Assembly (NCBI GenBank): GCA_002297965.1
Contig: DBLF01000002.1
Span: 32,750-65,698 of the forward strand
Length of the DNA stretch: 32,949 nt
DNA from: Candidatus Segatella papionis
GTDB lineage: Bacteria; Bacteroidota; Bacteroidia; Bacteroidales; Bacteroidaceae
Reading direction: 5' to 3'
Positions 1 through 8,389 of the stretch are shown one piece after another (position 1 is the first letter of the stretch; each line of letters begins with the position of its first letter). The position numbers and the translations under genes are program-made. The notes beneath the pieces are model-generated. The model ran no database searches and was not told the origin of the DNA. It worked only from the letters and a program-made list of their open reading frames with translations.

Positions 1-89
1 ATAAAAGAAGTTTCTTCGCAAATAAATCTACAACAAACAAAAGTAACATCATATATATACATTTTATAACTTAATCTCTGAAACAAACA

Positions 90-2783
90 ATGAACCGAAT
101 TTTAAAGACAGTATTGTTGGCTTTGCTCATCCCTGTATGTGGCTATGCAGCAGGATGGAACGATGAGGAATACAAGCGCATCGAGCAAAGCATCCAGTTG
201 CCAAACCTACAGTCGGCACCCAAGAAGTACGACATCTCGAAGTTTGGCGCCAAGACCACCAACACAGCGGCGCAAAACCAAAAAGCCATCAACCGACTCA
301 TCAGCCTCGTATCGAAGAAGGGAGGCGGACAGATAGTTGTCCCTGCCGGAACCTGGAACACGGGAGCCATCGAGCTGAAAAGCCACGTGGAGCTGAACCT
401 GGCAGAAGGCGCAATCCTCCGCTTCGCTTTCGACACCAAGCTCTACCCACTGGTGCGCACCTCGTGGGAAGGACTGGCGTGCTGGAACTACTCTCCTTGC
501 ATCTACGCCTACAAGGCCACCGACATCGCCATCACCGGCAAGGGAACCATCGACGGCGGCGGAAGCAACGAGACCTGGTGGAAGATGTGCGGCAAGACCA
601 TCTTCGGATACAAGGAGGGAGAAACCAAGGAGGCGCAGAACCTAGGCTCACGCGCCCGACTGCTGAAACAAGCCGAAGACGGCGTGGCCTTCGACGAGCG
701 CAAGTTCGGACTGGGACAGGGACTCCGCCCACAGCTCATCAACTTCGTGAGAAGCGAGCGAATCCTCATCAAAGACGTAAAACTGCTCAACTCCCCATTC
801 TGGGTAATCCACCCATTGCTCTGCAAGAACATCACAGTGAAGGGTGTAACCATCTGGAACGAGGGACCTAACGGAGACGGATGCGACCCAGAGGCGTGCG
901 AGAACGTGCTCATCGAAAACTGCGTCTTCCACACCGGCGACGACTGCATCGCCATCAAGAGCGGACGAAACAACGACGGCAGACTCTGGAACCAACCTTC
1001 CAAGAACATCATCATCCGCAACTGCGAAATGCAAGATGGACACGGAGGAGTGGTCATCGGCTCAGAAATCTCGGGCGGATGCGAGAACGTATATGCGGAA
1101 AACTGCGTGATGGACTCGCCTAACCTGGAGCGCATCCTACGCATCAAGACCAACAACTGCCGAGGCGGACTCATCCAAAACATCAACATGAGAAAGATTA
1201 CCGTGGGACAATGCAAGGAAGCCGTGGTGAAAATCAACCTCGACTACGAGCCCAAGGAAATATGCTACCGTGGATTCGAACCTACCGTGAAGGACGTGAG
1301 CGTGGAAGACGTAACCTGCAAGAAGAGCAACTACGGCGTGCTCATCGTAGGTAGAAACGAGGTGGAGAACGTAACCGACATCCACATCAAAAACTGTAAC
1401 TTCGACGGCGTACAGAAAGAACCCGTAAAGATTACGGGCAAGACCAAGAACGTGAAGTTCGACAACCTCATCATCAATGGTTCGCTCATCCTCAGCAAGG
1501 CCGACCGCCCTTACCAAAACTTCTCAGAGTGGCTCACCCTGAGCGAAATGAAGCGCACACCACACCCCTACAACCTCGACTTCTCGCCCAAGAAGCCTAG
1601 ATGGAGCTACGTGATGGGAATCGAGATGGAGGGAATGCTCGACACCTATTTATATTATAAGGAGAAAAACAAGGAGAATGCAACGAAGGAAACTGCAGGC
1701 GAAAAGATTGTTTTAGACGAGAGCAGAAAGAATGCTTCTGCCGAGAGCGGAAAGAACGCATCCGCCGAAGAGCTGGAAAGCATCATCAAGTACCTGCAGG
1801 AGTATCCTGCCAAGATGATAGACGAAAAGGGAAACATCACCGGCTATAAATACGAGGACTTCAACCTCGACAACGTGCGCACGGCGAAGTTCATCCTCCG
1901 CATGCAGAACCTCTTCCCTACCAAGGGCAACGAGCTGGCGCTGAAGACCCTCTTCAAGCAACTGCAAAACCAGCCTCGCACCCAAGAAGGCGTGTATTGG
2001 CACAAGGCCATCTACGCTAACCAAGTTTGGCTCGACGGCATCTTCATGGGTCTGCCATTCTACTGCAACTACGCCGTACAGAACCTGAAGCCGAAGAAGG
2101 CGAAGAAAATATTGGACGACGCTGTAGATCAAATCATCAAGACCGACCAGCGCACTTACGATGAGAAGACGCAGCTCTGGAAGCACGCCTGGGACGAGAC
2201 CCACCAGCAATTCTGGGCAGACAAGCAGAACGGCAAGAGCCAGCACACCTGGGCAAGAGCCTTGGGATGGTACGTGATGGCGATGACCGAATGCCTGGAA
2301 GCAATGCCCGAAGACTACGCACGAAGAGGCGAGGTTGTCACCCTGCTCAACAAGGCGATGGAGAGCGTACTGAAGTACCAGGACAAGAAGACTGGCGTAT
2401 GGTACGATGTGATGGACGTAGAGGACCCTCGCAACTACCTGGAGAGCACCGCCAGCAGCATGTTTGCCTACGTGATGCTGAAAGGCTACCGCAAGGGCTA
2501 CCTGCCTGAGAAATTCAAGAAGGCGGGCGTGAAGGCGTACAACGGAATCGTCAAGCAATTCATCAAGGTGAACCCCGACAAGACCATCAGCCTGACACGC
2601 TGCTGCGAGGTGAGCGGCCTGGGTCCTGGTCCTGGTCCAAACGTCAAGAAGCCTAACTTCCGCCGCGACGGCAGCTTCGAATACTACATCAGCGAGCCTA
2701 TCCGCGACAACGACGCCAAGGGCGTGGGTCCATTCATCTGGGCGAGCCTCGAAATGGAGCAGCAAGGCTTGGAAGTGAAGTAA
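90..2783 (+). CDS. GH28-GH105 fusion: polygalacturonase plus unsaturated galacturonyl hydrolase
   Basis: 897 residues with an N-terminal signal peptide (cleavage near A20/A21) and no lipobox, so probably periplasmic. Residues about 40-500 are a GH28 beta-helix: NGDGCD (261-266), GDD (283-285), GHG (317-319) and RIK (351-353) supply the usual catalytic Asp residues, His and Arg/Lys. Residues about 570-890 are a GH105 (alpha/alpha)6 domain with WLDG (647-650), HAWDE (699-703) and a C-terminal DGSFEYY motif. A charged, repetitive linker (about 522-565) joins them. Known family roles: GH28 hydrolyses galacturonate linkages; GH105 removes the 4,5-unsaturated uronate left at the non-reducing end by pectin lyases. 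A protein that trims both end types fits the downstream PL1 lyase. The start is preceded by an A-rich leader. The domain assignment is strong; the exact linkage cut (homogalacturonan or rhamnogalacturonan) is not resolved. Confidence 0.93.
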   Translation: MNRILKTVLLALLIPVCGYAAGWNDEEYKRIEQSIQLPNLQSAPKKYDISKFGAKTTNTAAQNQKAINRLISLVSKKGGGQIVVPAGTWNTGAIELKSHVELNLAEGAILRFAFDTKLYPLVRTSWEGLACWNYSPCIYAYKATDIAITGKGTIDGGGSNETWWKMCGKTIFGYKEGETKEAQNLGSRARLLKQAEDGVAFDERKFGLGQGLRPQLINFVRSERILIKDVKLLNSPFWVIHPLLCKNITVKGVTIWNEGPNGDGCDPEACENVLIENCVFHTGDDCIAIKSGRNNDGRLWNQPSKNIIIRNCEMQDGHGGVVIGSEISGGCENVYAENCVMDSPNLERILRIKTNNCRGGLIQNINMRKITVGQCKEAVVKINLDYEPKEICYRGFEPTVKDVSVEDVTCKKSNYGVLIVGRNEVENVTDIHIKNCNFDGVQKEPVKITGKTKNVKFDNLIINGSLILSKADRPYQNFSEWLTLSEMKRTPHPYNLDFSPKKPRWSYVMGIEMEGMLDTYLYYKEKNKENATKETAGEKIVLDESRKNASAESGKNASAEELESIIKYLQEYPAKMIDEKGNITGYKYEDFNLDNVRTAKFILRMQNLFPTKGNELALKTLFKQLQNQPRTQEGVYWHKAIYANQVWLDGIFMGLPFYCNYAVQNLKPKKAKKILDDAVDQIIKTDQRTYDEKTQLWKHAWDETHQQFWADKQNGKSQHTWARALGWYVMAMTECLEAMPEDYARRGEVVTLLNKAMESVLKYQDKKTGVWYDVMDVEDPRNYLESTASSMFAYVMLKGYRKGYLPEKFKKAGVKAYNGIVKQFIKVNPDKTISLTRCCEVSGLGPGPGPNVKKPNFRRDGSFEYYISEPIRDNDAKGVGPFIWASLEMEQQGLEVK
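1719..1766 (+). repeat. 24-bp tandem repeat in the interdomain linker
   Basis: Two adjacent 24-base units (1719-1742 and 1743-1766) match at 20 of 24 positions and encode ESRKNASA and ESGKNASA in the linker between the GH28 and GH105 domains. The four differences leave all residues but one unchanged, so the peptide repeat appears to be retained. Confidence 0.85.
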
Positions 2784-2844
2784 TTCATTCGCAAAGGCTT
2801 TGCTCAAATAACTTCCCCACGCTTTTTCGCGTGTCACCCCACGC

Positions 2845-2912
2845 ACAGTTCCGTCGAATTGCACCCACGCTACAGTTCCGTCGAATTGCACCCACGCTAC
2901 AGTTCCGTCGGA
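2845..2912. repeat. 27-bp tandem repeats, 2.5 copies
   Basis: Units start at 2845, 2872 and 2899. Each begins acagttccgtcg; the first two are full length (2845-2871 and 2872-2898) and the third runs directly into a palindrome. The repeats lie between the GH28-GH105 and PL1 genes. Confidence 0.9.
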
Positions 2913-2960
2913 TTTGCAATCCGACGGTGCTTGGGTAACTATTGCGGATTTGTAATCCGC
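2905..2960. repeat. Two REP-like palindromes
   Basis: A perfect 10-bp stem (2905-2914 with 2918-2927, loop tgc) is followed by a perfect 7-bp stem (2944-2950 with 2954-2960, loop tgt). Both share the core ggattTGyaatcc. Short related hairpins in tandem between genes resemble REP/BIME elements. Neither has a U-tract, so they do not look like ordinary terminators. Confidence 0.7.
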
Positions 2961-2989
2961 TAAAAGGAACGTAGCAAATTCGCAAGCGT

Positions 2990-3019
2990 GTCATTTGTGT
3001 CAAAGTCATTTGTGTCAAA
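2990..3019. repeat. 15-bp perfect tandem repeat
   Basis: The unit gtcatttgtgtcaaa occurs at 2990-3004 and immediately again at 3005-3019, just upstream of the PL1 gene. Confidence 0.9.
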
Positions 3020-3052
3020 ATGAATTTTCAAAAGAACAAACTAACTATTTTA

Positions 3053-3088
3053 AAACAATGAACCAGAAACAAACAATGAACCAGAAAC
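3053..3088 (+). repeat. 18-bp tandem duplication carrying the PL1 start codon
   Basis: The 18-base unit aaacaatgaaccagaaac at 3053-3070 is repeated exactly at 3071-3088. Each copy contains an ATG (3058 and 3076) in the same frame, so the protein begins MNQKQT-MNQKRT and has two equivalent possible starts. Confidence 0.9.
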
Positions 3089-4896
3089 GAACATTCATAA
3101 CCTTGGCAGCAGCACTCACCAGTGTTGCTGCCTTGGCACAAGCCCCTGCCTTCCCAGGAGCAGAAGGCCACGGCAGATACGTGACGGGCGGAAGAGGAGG
3201 AGAAATCATCCATGTAACCAACCTCAACGACAAGGGCGAAGGATCGCTGCGTGAGGCCGTGAAGGGAAACGACAAGAAAATCATCGTATTCGACGTGGCA
3301 GGAGTCATTCCCCTCGCATCCGACCTCACCATCGGAGCCAACACCACCATCCTCGGACAGACCGCCCCCTCTCCAGGAATCACCCTGCGCTACTACACCG
3401 TGCGCCCCAAGAGCAACAACATCATCCGATTCATCCGCATCCGTCGTGGACAGGAAAAGAACATCAACGACGGAGCAGATGCCTCCTGGCAGCACAACGA
3501 GACGGGAATCATCCTAGACCACTGTTCCTTCAGTTGGAGCATCGACGAGGTGGCTTCCTTCTACGACAACAACAACTTCACCATGCAATGGTGTACCGTG
3601 GCGGAAAGTCTCACCAATCCGGGCCACAGCAAGGGAGCACACGGCTACGGAGGCATCTGGGGCGGAAAGCTGGCTAGCTTCCACCACAACCTCATCGCCC
3701 ATGTGCAGAACCGTGGACCTCGCTTCAACGGGGCACGCTACGACTGGAAAGGCTACACCGACAACTACGACTACGACACCTACAAATGGGAGAACCCTGT
3801 GCAGGCAGAGAACGTGGACTTCCGCAACTGCGTGATGTACAACGCACAAGGCACCTGCTACGGCGGTCCTGGCGGCGGACAGGTGAACATCGTCAACAAT
3901 TACTATAAGGCTGGACCGAGCCAAGGTCTCTCTTCCACCACCCTCAACGGAATGAAAGTGAGCGTAACCAACGGCAAGGAGCGTGGCAACCAGGGAGTAA
4001 TCACCCTCGTAACCGTATCGGAAAAGGGAAACTCCGACTCTAGCCACCCTGAATACTACAACATGACCAGCCGCTACTACATCGAGGGCAACACCACCGA
4101 GACCACCCAAGGCAAGGTGACAGAGAACCAAGACTGGAAGGGCGTGAAATACGACAGTGGCACCCACGAGCTGAACGGCGAGGAATACTCAGCCGACGAA
4201 AACAACTTCTACGGCGACAAGGTGGAGCACGTAACCATCGACGGCGTATCGTGCGTGAAAATCAAGATGGACACGCCAGCTCCATCGGGCACCATCACCA
4301 CCCACACCGCCAAGCAAGCCTACGAGAAAGTGCTCGCCAACGCAGGCGCATCGCTCTACCGCGACGAAATCGACGCAAGATACATGGAAGAGACCAAGAC
4401 GGGAACTGCCACCTACAAGGGAAGCATCACCCAATCGCCCGGAATCATCGACCTCGTATCAGATGTCAACGGATACACCGAAGACAACTTCCCTACCGCC
4501 GCCCATCCAGACAACTTCGACACAGACGGCGACGGAATCCCAGACGACTGGGAAAAAGCGAACGGTCTGAACCCCGACGACCCATCCGACGCTCTCGCCC
4601 ACTCGCTCGACAAAAAGGGATACTACACGAACATAGAGGTGTATGCAAACTCACTGGTAGAGCACATCGTGAAAGCCGAGAACGCCGACGCTGAGGAAGC
4701 CGTGGATGAATACTACCCTGCCTATACGCCTACCACAGCTATCAAGGACGTGGCAACCGTGCAACCCCAAGAACTGCTGAAAACCGAGTATTTCAGCCTC
4801 GACGGCAGCAAGATGAGCTTGCCCAGCAAAGGAGTGAGCATTCGCAAGATGACGTTCAAGGGCGACAAGACCATCATCGACAAGATTATTAAGTAA
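3058..4896 (+). CDS. Pectate lyase, PL1 family, with C-terminal sorting-like tail
   Basis: 612 residues from the ATG at 3058. The frame is open back to 2995, but the signal peptide (MNQKRTFITLAAALTSVAALAQ) argues for a start at 3058 or 3076, within a duplicated 18-bp unit. The N-terminal half is a right-handed beta-helix of the Bacteroidota PL1 type: GHGRYVTGGRGG near the mature N-terminus, DHCSFSW from D154 (probable calcium/substrate face) and NRGPRF at 218-223, a candidate for the catalytic Arg. An acidic Asp-rich calcium-binding-like segment starts at D488 (DTDGDG). The last ~40 residues (YFSLDGSKM...SKGVSIRKM) resemble a type A T9SS sorting domain. The family cleaves polygalacturonate by beta-elimination, making the unsaturated ends that the GH105 domain of the preceding gene removes. 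Confidence 0.9.
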   Translation: MNQKQTMNQKRTFITLAAALTSVAALAQAPAFPGAEGHGRYVTGGRGGEIIHVTNLNDKGEGSLREAVKGNDKKIIVFDVAGVIPLASDLTIGANTTILGQTAPSPGITLRYYTVRPKSNNIIRFIRIRRGQEKNINDGADASWQHNETGIILDHCSFSWSIDEVASFYDNNNFTMQWCTVAESLTNPGHSKGAHGYGGIWGGKLASFHHNLIAHVQNRGPRFNGARYDWKGYTDNYDYDTYKWENPVQAENVDFRNCVMYNAQGTCYGGPGGGQVNIVNNYYKAGPSQGLSSTTLNGMKVSVTNGKERGNQGVITLVTVSEKGNSDSSHPEYYNMTSRYYIEGNTTETTQGKVTENQDWKGVKYDSGTHELNGEEYSADENNFYGDKVEHVTIDGVSCVKIKMDTPAPSGTITTHTAKQAYEKVLANAGASLYRDEIDARYMEETKTGTATYKGSITQSPGIIDLVSDVNGYTEDNFPTAAHPDNFDTDGDGIPDDWEKANGLNPDDPSDALAHSLDKKGYYTNIEVYANSLVEHIVKAENADAEEAVDEYYPAYTPTTAIKDVATVQPQELLKTEYFSLDGSKMSLPSKGVSIRKMTFKGDKTIIDKIIK

Positions 4897-4919
4897 TTGC
4901 ACAGAAAAATGCAAAAAAG

Positions 4920-4983
4920 AAAACGTTTACGTAAGTTTTTAACAACTAACGTGAACGTTTTTCATTTTTTTTTAATACATTTG
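4920..4983 (+). promoter_or_regulatory. SusC1 operon promoter with paired operator
   Basis: TACATTTG (4976-4983) matches the Bacteroidota -7 element TAnnTTTG. No clear TTTG lies 19-21 bp upstream. CGTTTACGT starts at 4924, 52 bp before the -7 element. It is the left arm (4920-4937) of an inverted repeat whose right arm is 4944-4961; the arms match at 16 of 18 positions with a 6-bp spacer. The A-rich leader to the SusC1 start is about 125 nt. Confidence 0.7.
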
Positions 4984-5115
4984 CACTCAGAAAACTAACA
5001 ATGCATAAAAAGGACGCTAAAAGCTAACCCTAATATTGCAAACAAAGTTGAATAAACAAAAACAAACGAATTATTAAGAACAAACAATTATAATATAAAT
5101 CTAACCTATAAGTGT

Positions 5116-8100
5116 ATGTCTGGTAAATTGAAAAATCTAAGATTTGCGCTTGTTGCCGCAACTTTGACCATGTCGGCCAATGGTTTTGCGCAAACAGTAA
5201 TCAAAGGTAATGTAACCGACAATACAGGCGAGCCTATCATCGGCGCATCCGTACTCGAAGAAGGTACAGGCAGCAATGGTGGCGTAACTGATATTGATGG
5301 TAACTTCGTTATCACACTGAAAGGCAACAGTAAGAAACTGAAGATTTCATACATCGGTATGAAGCCACAGGAAGTTAGCGTTGCCGGCAAGTCAGTAATT
5401 AACATCAAACTTGAGGATGACGCAACATCCCTCAACGATGTCGTAGTAATCGGCTATGGTACTGTTAGAAAGAAGGACCTCACAGGTTCTGTATCTTCTA
5501 TCAGCGACAAGCAGATTGCCAATATTCCTGTGTCTAACGTCAGCGAGGCTATGACCGGTAAGATGGCTGGTGTGAACATTACCACCACCGAGGGTTCGCC
5601 AGATGCCGACGTGAAGATCCGTGTGCGCGGTGGTGGTTCCCTCTCACAGGACAACTCCCCACTCTACATCGTTGATGGTTTCCCTGTAAGTTCTATTAGC
5701 GACATCGCTCCTAGCGAGATTCAGAGTATCGATGTATTGAAGGATGCATCCTCCACAGCCATCTATGGTGCCCGTGGTGCCAATGGTGTCATCATCGTAA
5801 CCACCAAGAGCGGTTCAGAGGGCAAGACCCAGGTTAACTTCAATGCTTCTCTTGGTTACAAGAAGGTAAGCAAGTTGGTAAAGACAATGTCTCCATACGA
5901 CTATGCATACTATCAGTATGAATTGGGCAGTACAGACTATGGTAACTACAACGACCTCGACATTTGGAAATCTATAGAAGGTCGTGACTACCAGGATGAA
6001 GTATTTGGTCGCACAGGTAACCAAAAGCAATACAATGTGAATGTAAGTGGTGGTACCAAGGACATCAAGTACAACATTGGTTTCTCTCACAACGACGAGA
6101 AGAGCATCATGGTTGGCTCTGGCTATGCCAAAAACAATGTAAACGCCAAGATTAACGCCAACTTGAACAAGTGGTTGTCATTGGACTTCAATGGTCGTAT
6201 GGCATTCACAAAATTGGACGGTTTGAATGGTGGTGCCGACACAAATGAATCTAGCGCAGCCAACTCTATCGTTGCCAACACCGTACGTTGGAATCCTGTA
6301 GAGCCTTTGTCTGGCACATCAGACGATGATGAGGAGAACAGCACATCAACTCGCCGTAATCCAACAGAACGTATCACTGATACATACAAGTACCAGAAGC
6401 GTTTCCAGCAGAACTATAACGTTGGTTTAAACTGGAAGCCATTCAAAAACATCACCTTCCGTTCCGAGTTTGGTTATGGTTGGAAGTACAACGACACAGA
6501 CCAGGTTTGGGGGTCTAATGCAACAACCAACTCAAAGTATGGTTACAATGGTCAGCCACAGGCACAATTTATCCGTTTGGAGAATAAAAACTGGCGTAAC
6601 GCAAACACCTTGACTTACGACAATAATAAGCTCTTTGGTGGTCGCGACCACATCAACGTATTGGTAGGTCAGGAATGGAGCAGCAGCCAGGACGTTACTC
6701 GTACAAATACATCTGTTGCTTTCCCTACATCTTTCACTATCAAAGAGGTTTTGGCAAACACAGCTGCAGGTACAGCCCTTCCTAACGAAGGCGACATCAA
6801 GGCAAAGGAGAACATTCTCTCTTACTTTGGTCGTATCAACTATACTCTTGCAGACAAGTACTTGGCAACATTTACTCTCCGTGCCGATGGCTCAAGCAAG
6901 TTTGGCAAGGACAACCGATGGGGAATCTTCCCATCTGCAGCTTTGGCTTGGCGCATCTCTGATGAGAATTTCATGAAGGGAAGTCAGAAGTGGCTCTCTA
7001 ATTTGAAAGCTCGTTTGAGTTTCGGTACAGCAGGTAACAACCGCATCAACTCTGGTTTGTTGACTACCACATACTCCATGGCAAGCAACACCGCAAAGGC
7101 TCCTTTCTTCGATGAGATTAGAGGCAGTATGTTGGAGCATGGTTCATACCTCTATAATCCTGACTTGAAGTGGGAGACTACCGTAACTCGCAACTTCGGT
7201 ATCGACTACGGTTTCCTCAATGGACGTATCAGCGGTACTCTGGACTTCTACTGGAATACAACCAAGGATCTCTTGATGCAGAGCGTCATTCCTTCAAACA
7301 CAGGTTATACCTCCCAGTTCCAGAACTTCGGTAAGACCTCAAACAAGGGTGTGGAATTGGCACTCAACGCTGTTATTCTCGACACAAAGAAAGTAGGATT
7401 GAACTTCAACTTTAACATTTCTTACAACAAGAACAAGATCAATGAGTTGAACATGGAGAATCCTTGGCAGAGCAGCAACTGGAGTGGTTCCACAATTTCT
7501 AAGTACGAAGACTTCCGAGTAGAAGAAGGTGGTCGTCTCGGTGAGTTGTGGGGTTACAAGAGCAAAGGTTTCTACACTGTATATGACGCAGCAACCGGTA
7601 AGGGCGACTTGATGCTGAACGCCAACGGCACATGGTCATTGGTTGACGGAAAGGCAGACAAGAGTTACACACTCTTTGGCGGTAACCTATATCCTGGTGT
7701 AGCCAAGGTAGAAGTAGATGAGAACGGAGACCCTATCAAGCAGCGCCTAGGCAACACCGTACCTACCACAACAGGTGGTTTCGGCTTCGATGGTCATGTT
7801 GGTAACTTCGACTTCAACGTGTTCTTCAACTACTCGTTGGGAAACAAGCTTGTGAACGGTACTAAACTTGCCAACTCATTCTATGCTGGTTCTGCCAAAA
7901 ATTACAACCTCGTAGATGACTTCAACGTTGGCAACCGCTATACATGGATAGACCCTGCCAATGGTGAGAACATCGGTCGTCCATCAGCTAGCCTCATCAA
8001 CCAATATGGTGGTGTAGAGAATGTGATGAACCGTTTGAACGAAATCAATGCAAACGCAAACATCTACAACCCTGCAGGTGTATCAAACATGCAGCTCATC

Positions 8101-8367
8101 AGCTATGCTGTAGAGGATGCTTCATTCCTCCGCTTGCAGAACGTAACAGTAGGTTACACCTTGCCTAAGAAGTGGGTAAACAAGTGCTTCATCCAGAATG
8201 TACGCATCTACTTCACTGGTTACAACCTGCTTTGCTTCACCAACTACACTGGCTATGATCCTGAGGTGGACACAAGTTCCAAGAAGAACCCAATGACCCC
8301 AGGTATCGACTATGCAGCTTATCCTAAGAGCCGCACATTCGTAGGTGGTATAAACGTTACATTCTAA
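5116..8367 (+). CDS. SusC-type TonB-dependent outer-membrane transporter (pair 1)
   Basis: 1083 residues. A signal peptide ending near FAQ is followed by a carboxypeptidase-regulatory-like beta-sandwich (about 27-112; GNVTDNTGEPIIGAS), then the plug (VVVIGYGTVRKKDLTGSVSS) and the SusC signature DASSTAIYGARGANGVI beginning at D210. The rest is a 22-strand-type barrel ending in an aromatic residue (GINVTF), as usual for outer-membrane barrels. SusD1 follows after 22 bp, the standard SusC/SusD arrangement. It probably imports pectin oligosaccharides given the flanking pectinases; the substrate is inferred from context. Codon use favours GGT and CGT, unlike the two genes to the left, suggesting high expression. 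Confidence 0.95.
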   Translation: MSGKLKNLRFALVAATLTMSANGFAQTVIKGNVTDNTGEPIIGASVLEEGTGSNGGVTDIDGNFVITLKGNSKKLKISYIGMKPQEVSVAGKSVINIKLEDDATSLNDVVVIGYGTVRKKDLTGSVSSISDKQIANIPVSNVSEAMTGKMAGVNITTTEGSPDADVKIRVRGGGSLSQDNSPLYIVDGFPVSSISDIAPSEIQSIDVLKDASSTAIYGARGANGVIIVTTKSGSEGKTQVNFNASLGYKKVSKLVKTMSPYDYAYYQYELGSTDYGNYNDLDIWKSIEGRDYQDEVFGRTGNQKQYNVNVSGGTKDIKYNIGFSHNDEKSIMVGSGYAKNNVNAKINANLNKWLSLDFNGRMAFTKLDGLNGGADTNESSAANSIVANTVRWNPVEPLSGTSDDDEENSTSTRRNPTERITDTYKYQKRFQQNYNVGLNWKPFKNITFRSEFGYGWKYNDTDQVWGSNATTNSKYGYNGQPQAQFIRLENKNWRNANTLTYDNNKLFGGRDHINVLVGQEWSSSQDVTRTNTSVAFPTSFTIKEVLANTAAGTALPNEGDIKAKENILSYFGRINYTLADKYLATFTLRADGSSKFGKDNRWGIFPSAALAWRISDENFMKGSQKWLSNLKARLSFGTAGNNRINSGLLTTTYSMASNTAKAPFFDEIRGSMLEHGSYLYNPDLKWETTVTRNFGIDYGFLNGRISGTLDFYWNTTKDLLMQSVIPSNTGYTSQFQNFGKTSNKGVELALNAVILDTKKVGLNFNFNISYNKNKINELNMENPWQSSNWSGSTISKYEDFRVEEGGRLGELWGYKSKGFYTVYDAATGKGDLMLNANGTWSLVDGKADKSYTLFGGNLYPGVAKVEVDENGDPIKQRLGNTVPTTTGGFGFDGHVGNFDFNVFFNYSLGNKLVNGTKLANSFYAGSAKNYNLVDDFNVGNRYTWIDPANGENIGRPSASLINQYGGVENVMNRLNEINANANIYNPAGVSNMQLISYAVEDASFLRLQNVTVGYTLPKKWVNKCFIQNVRIYFTGYNLLCFTNYTGYDPEVDTSSKKNPMTPGIDYAAYPKSRTFVGGINVTF

Positions 8368-8389
8368 TAACATCTTAAGATATAGAAAA

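Noticed and set aside
1..89. Promoter for the GH28-GH105 gene (TACATTTT at 58-65)
   Set aside because: It misses the final G of TAnnTTTG, has no -33 partner and no CGTTTWCGT motif; the true start of the transcript may lie left of the window.
1713..2891. 392-codon minus-strand frame within the GH105 region
   Set aside because: Low-complexity Leu/Val-rich product typical of the antisense of a GC-rich gene; the + strand frame has clear domains.
2905..2960. CRISPR-like array
   Set aside because: Repeats are adjacent without variable spacers of regular length, and no cas genes are present.
2785..3018. 77-codon minus-strand frame with repeated SVGAIRRNC peptide
   Set aside because: The peptide repeat simply translates the 27-bp DNA repeats; no start context or homology.
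2995..3057. Upstream extension of the PL1 gene to ATG 2995
   Set aside because: It would put 21 hydrophilic residues before the signal peptide and lies inside tandem repeats.
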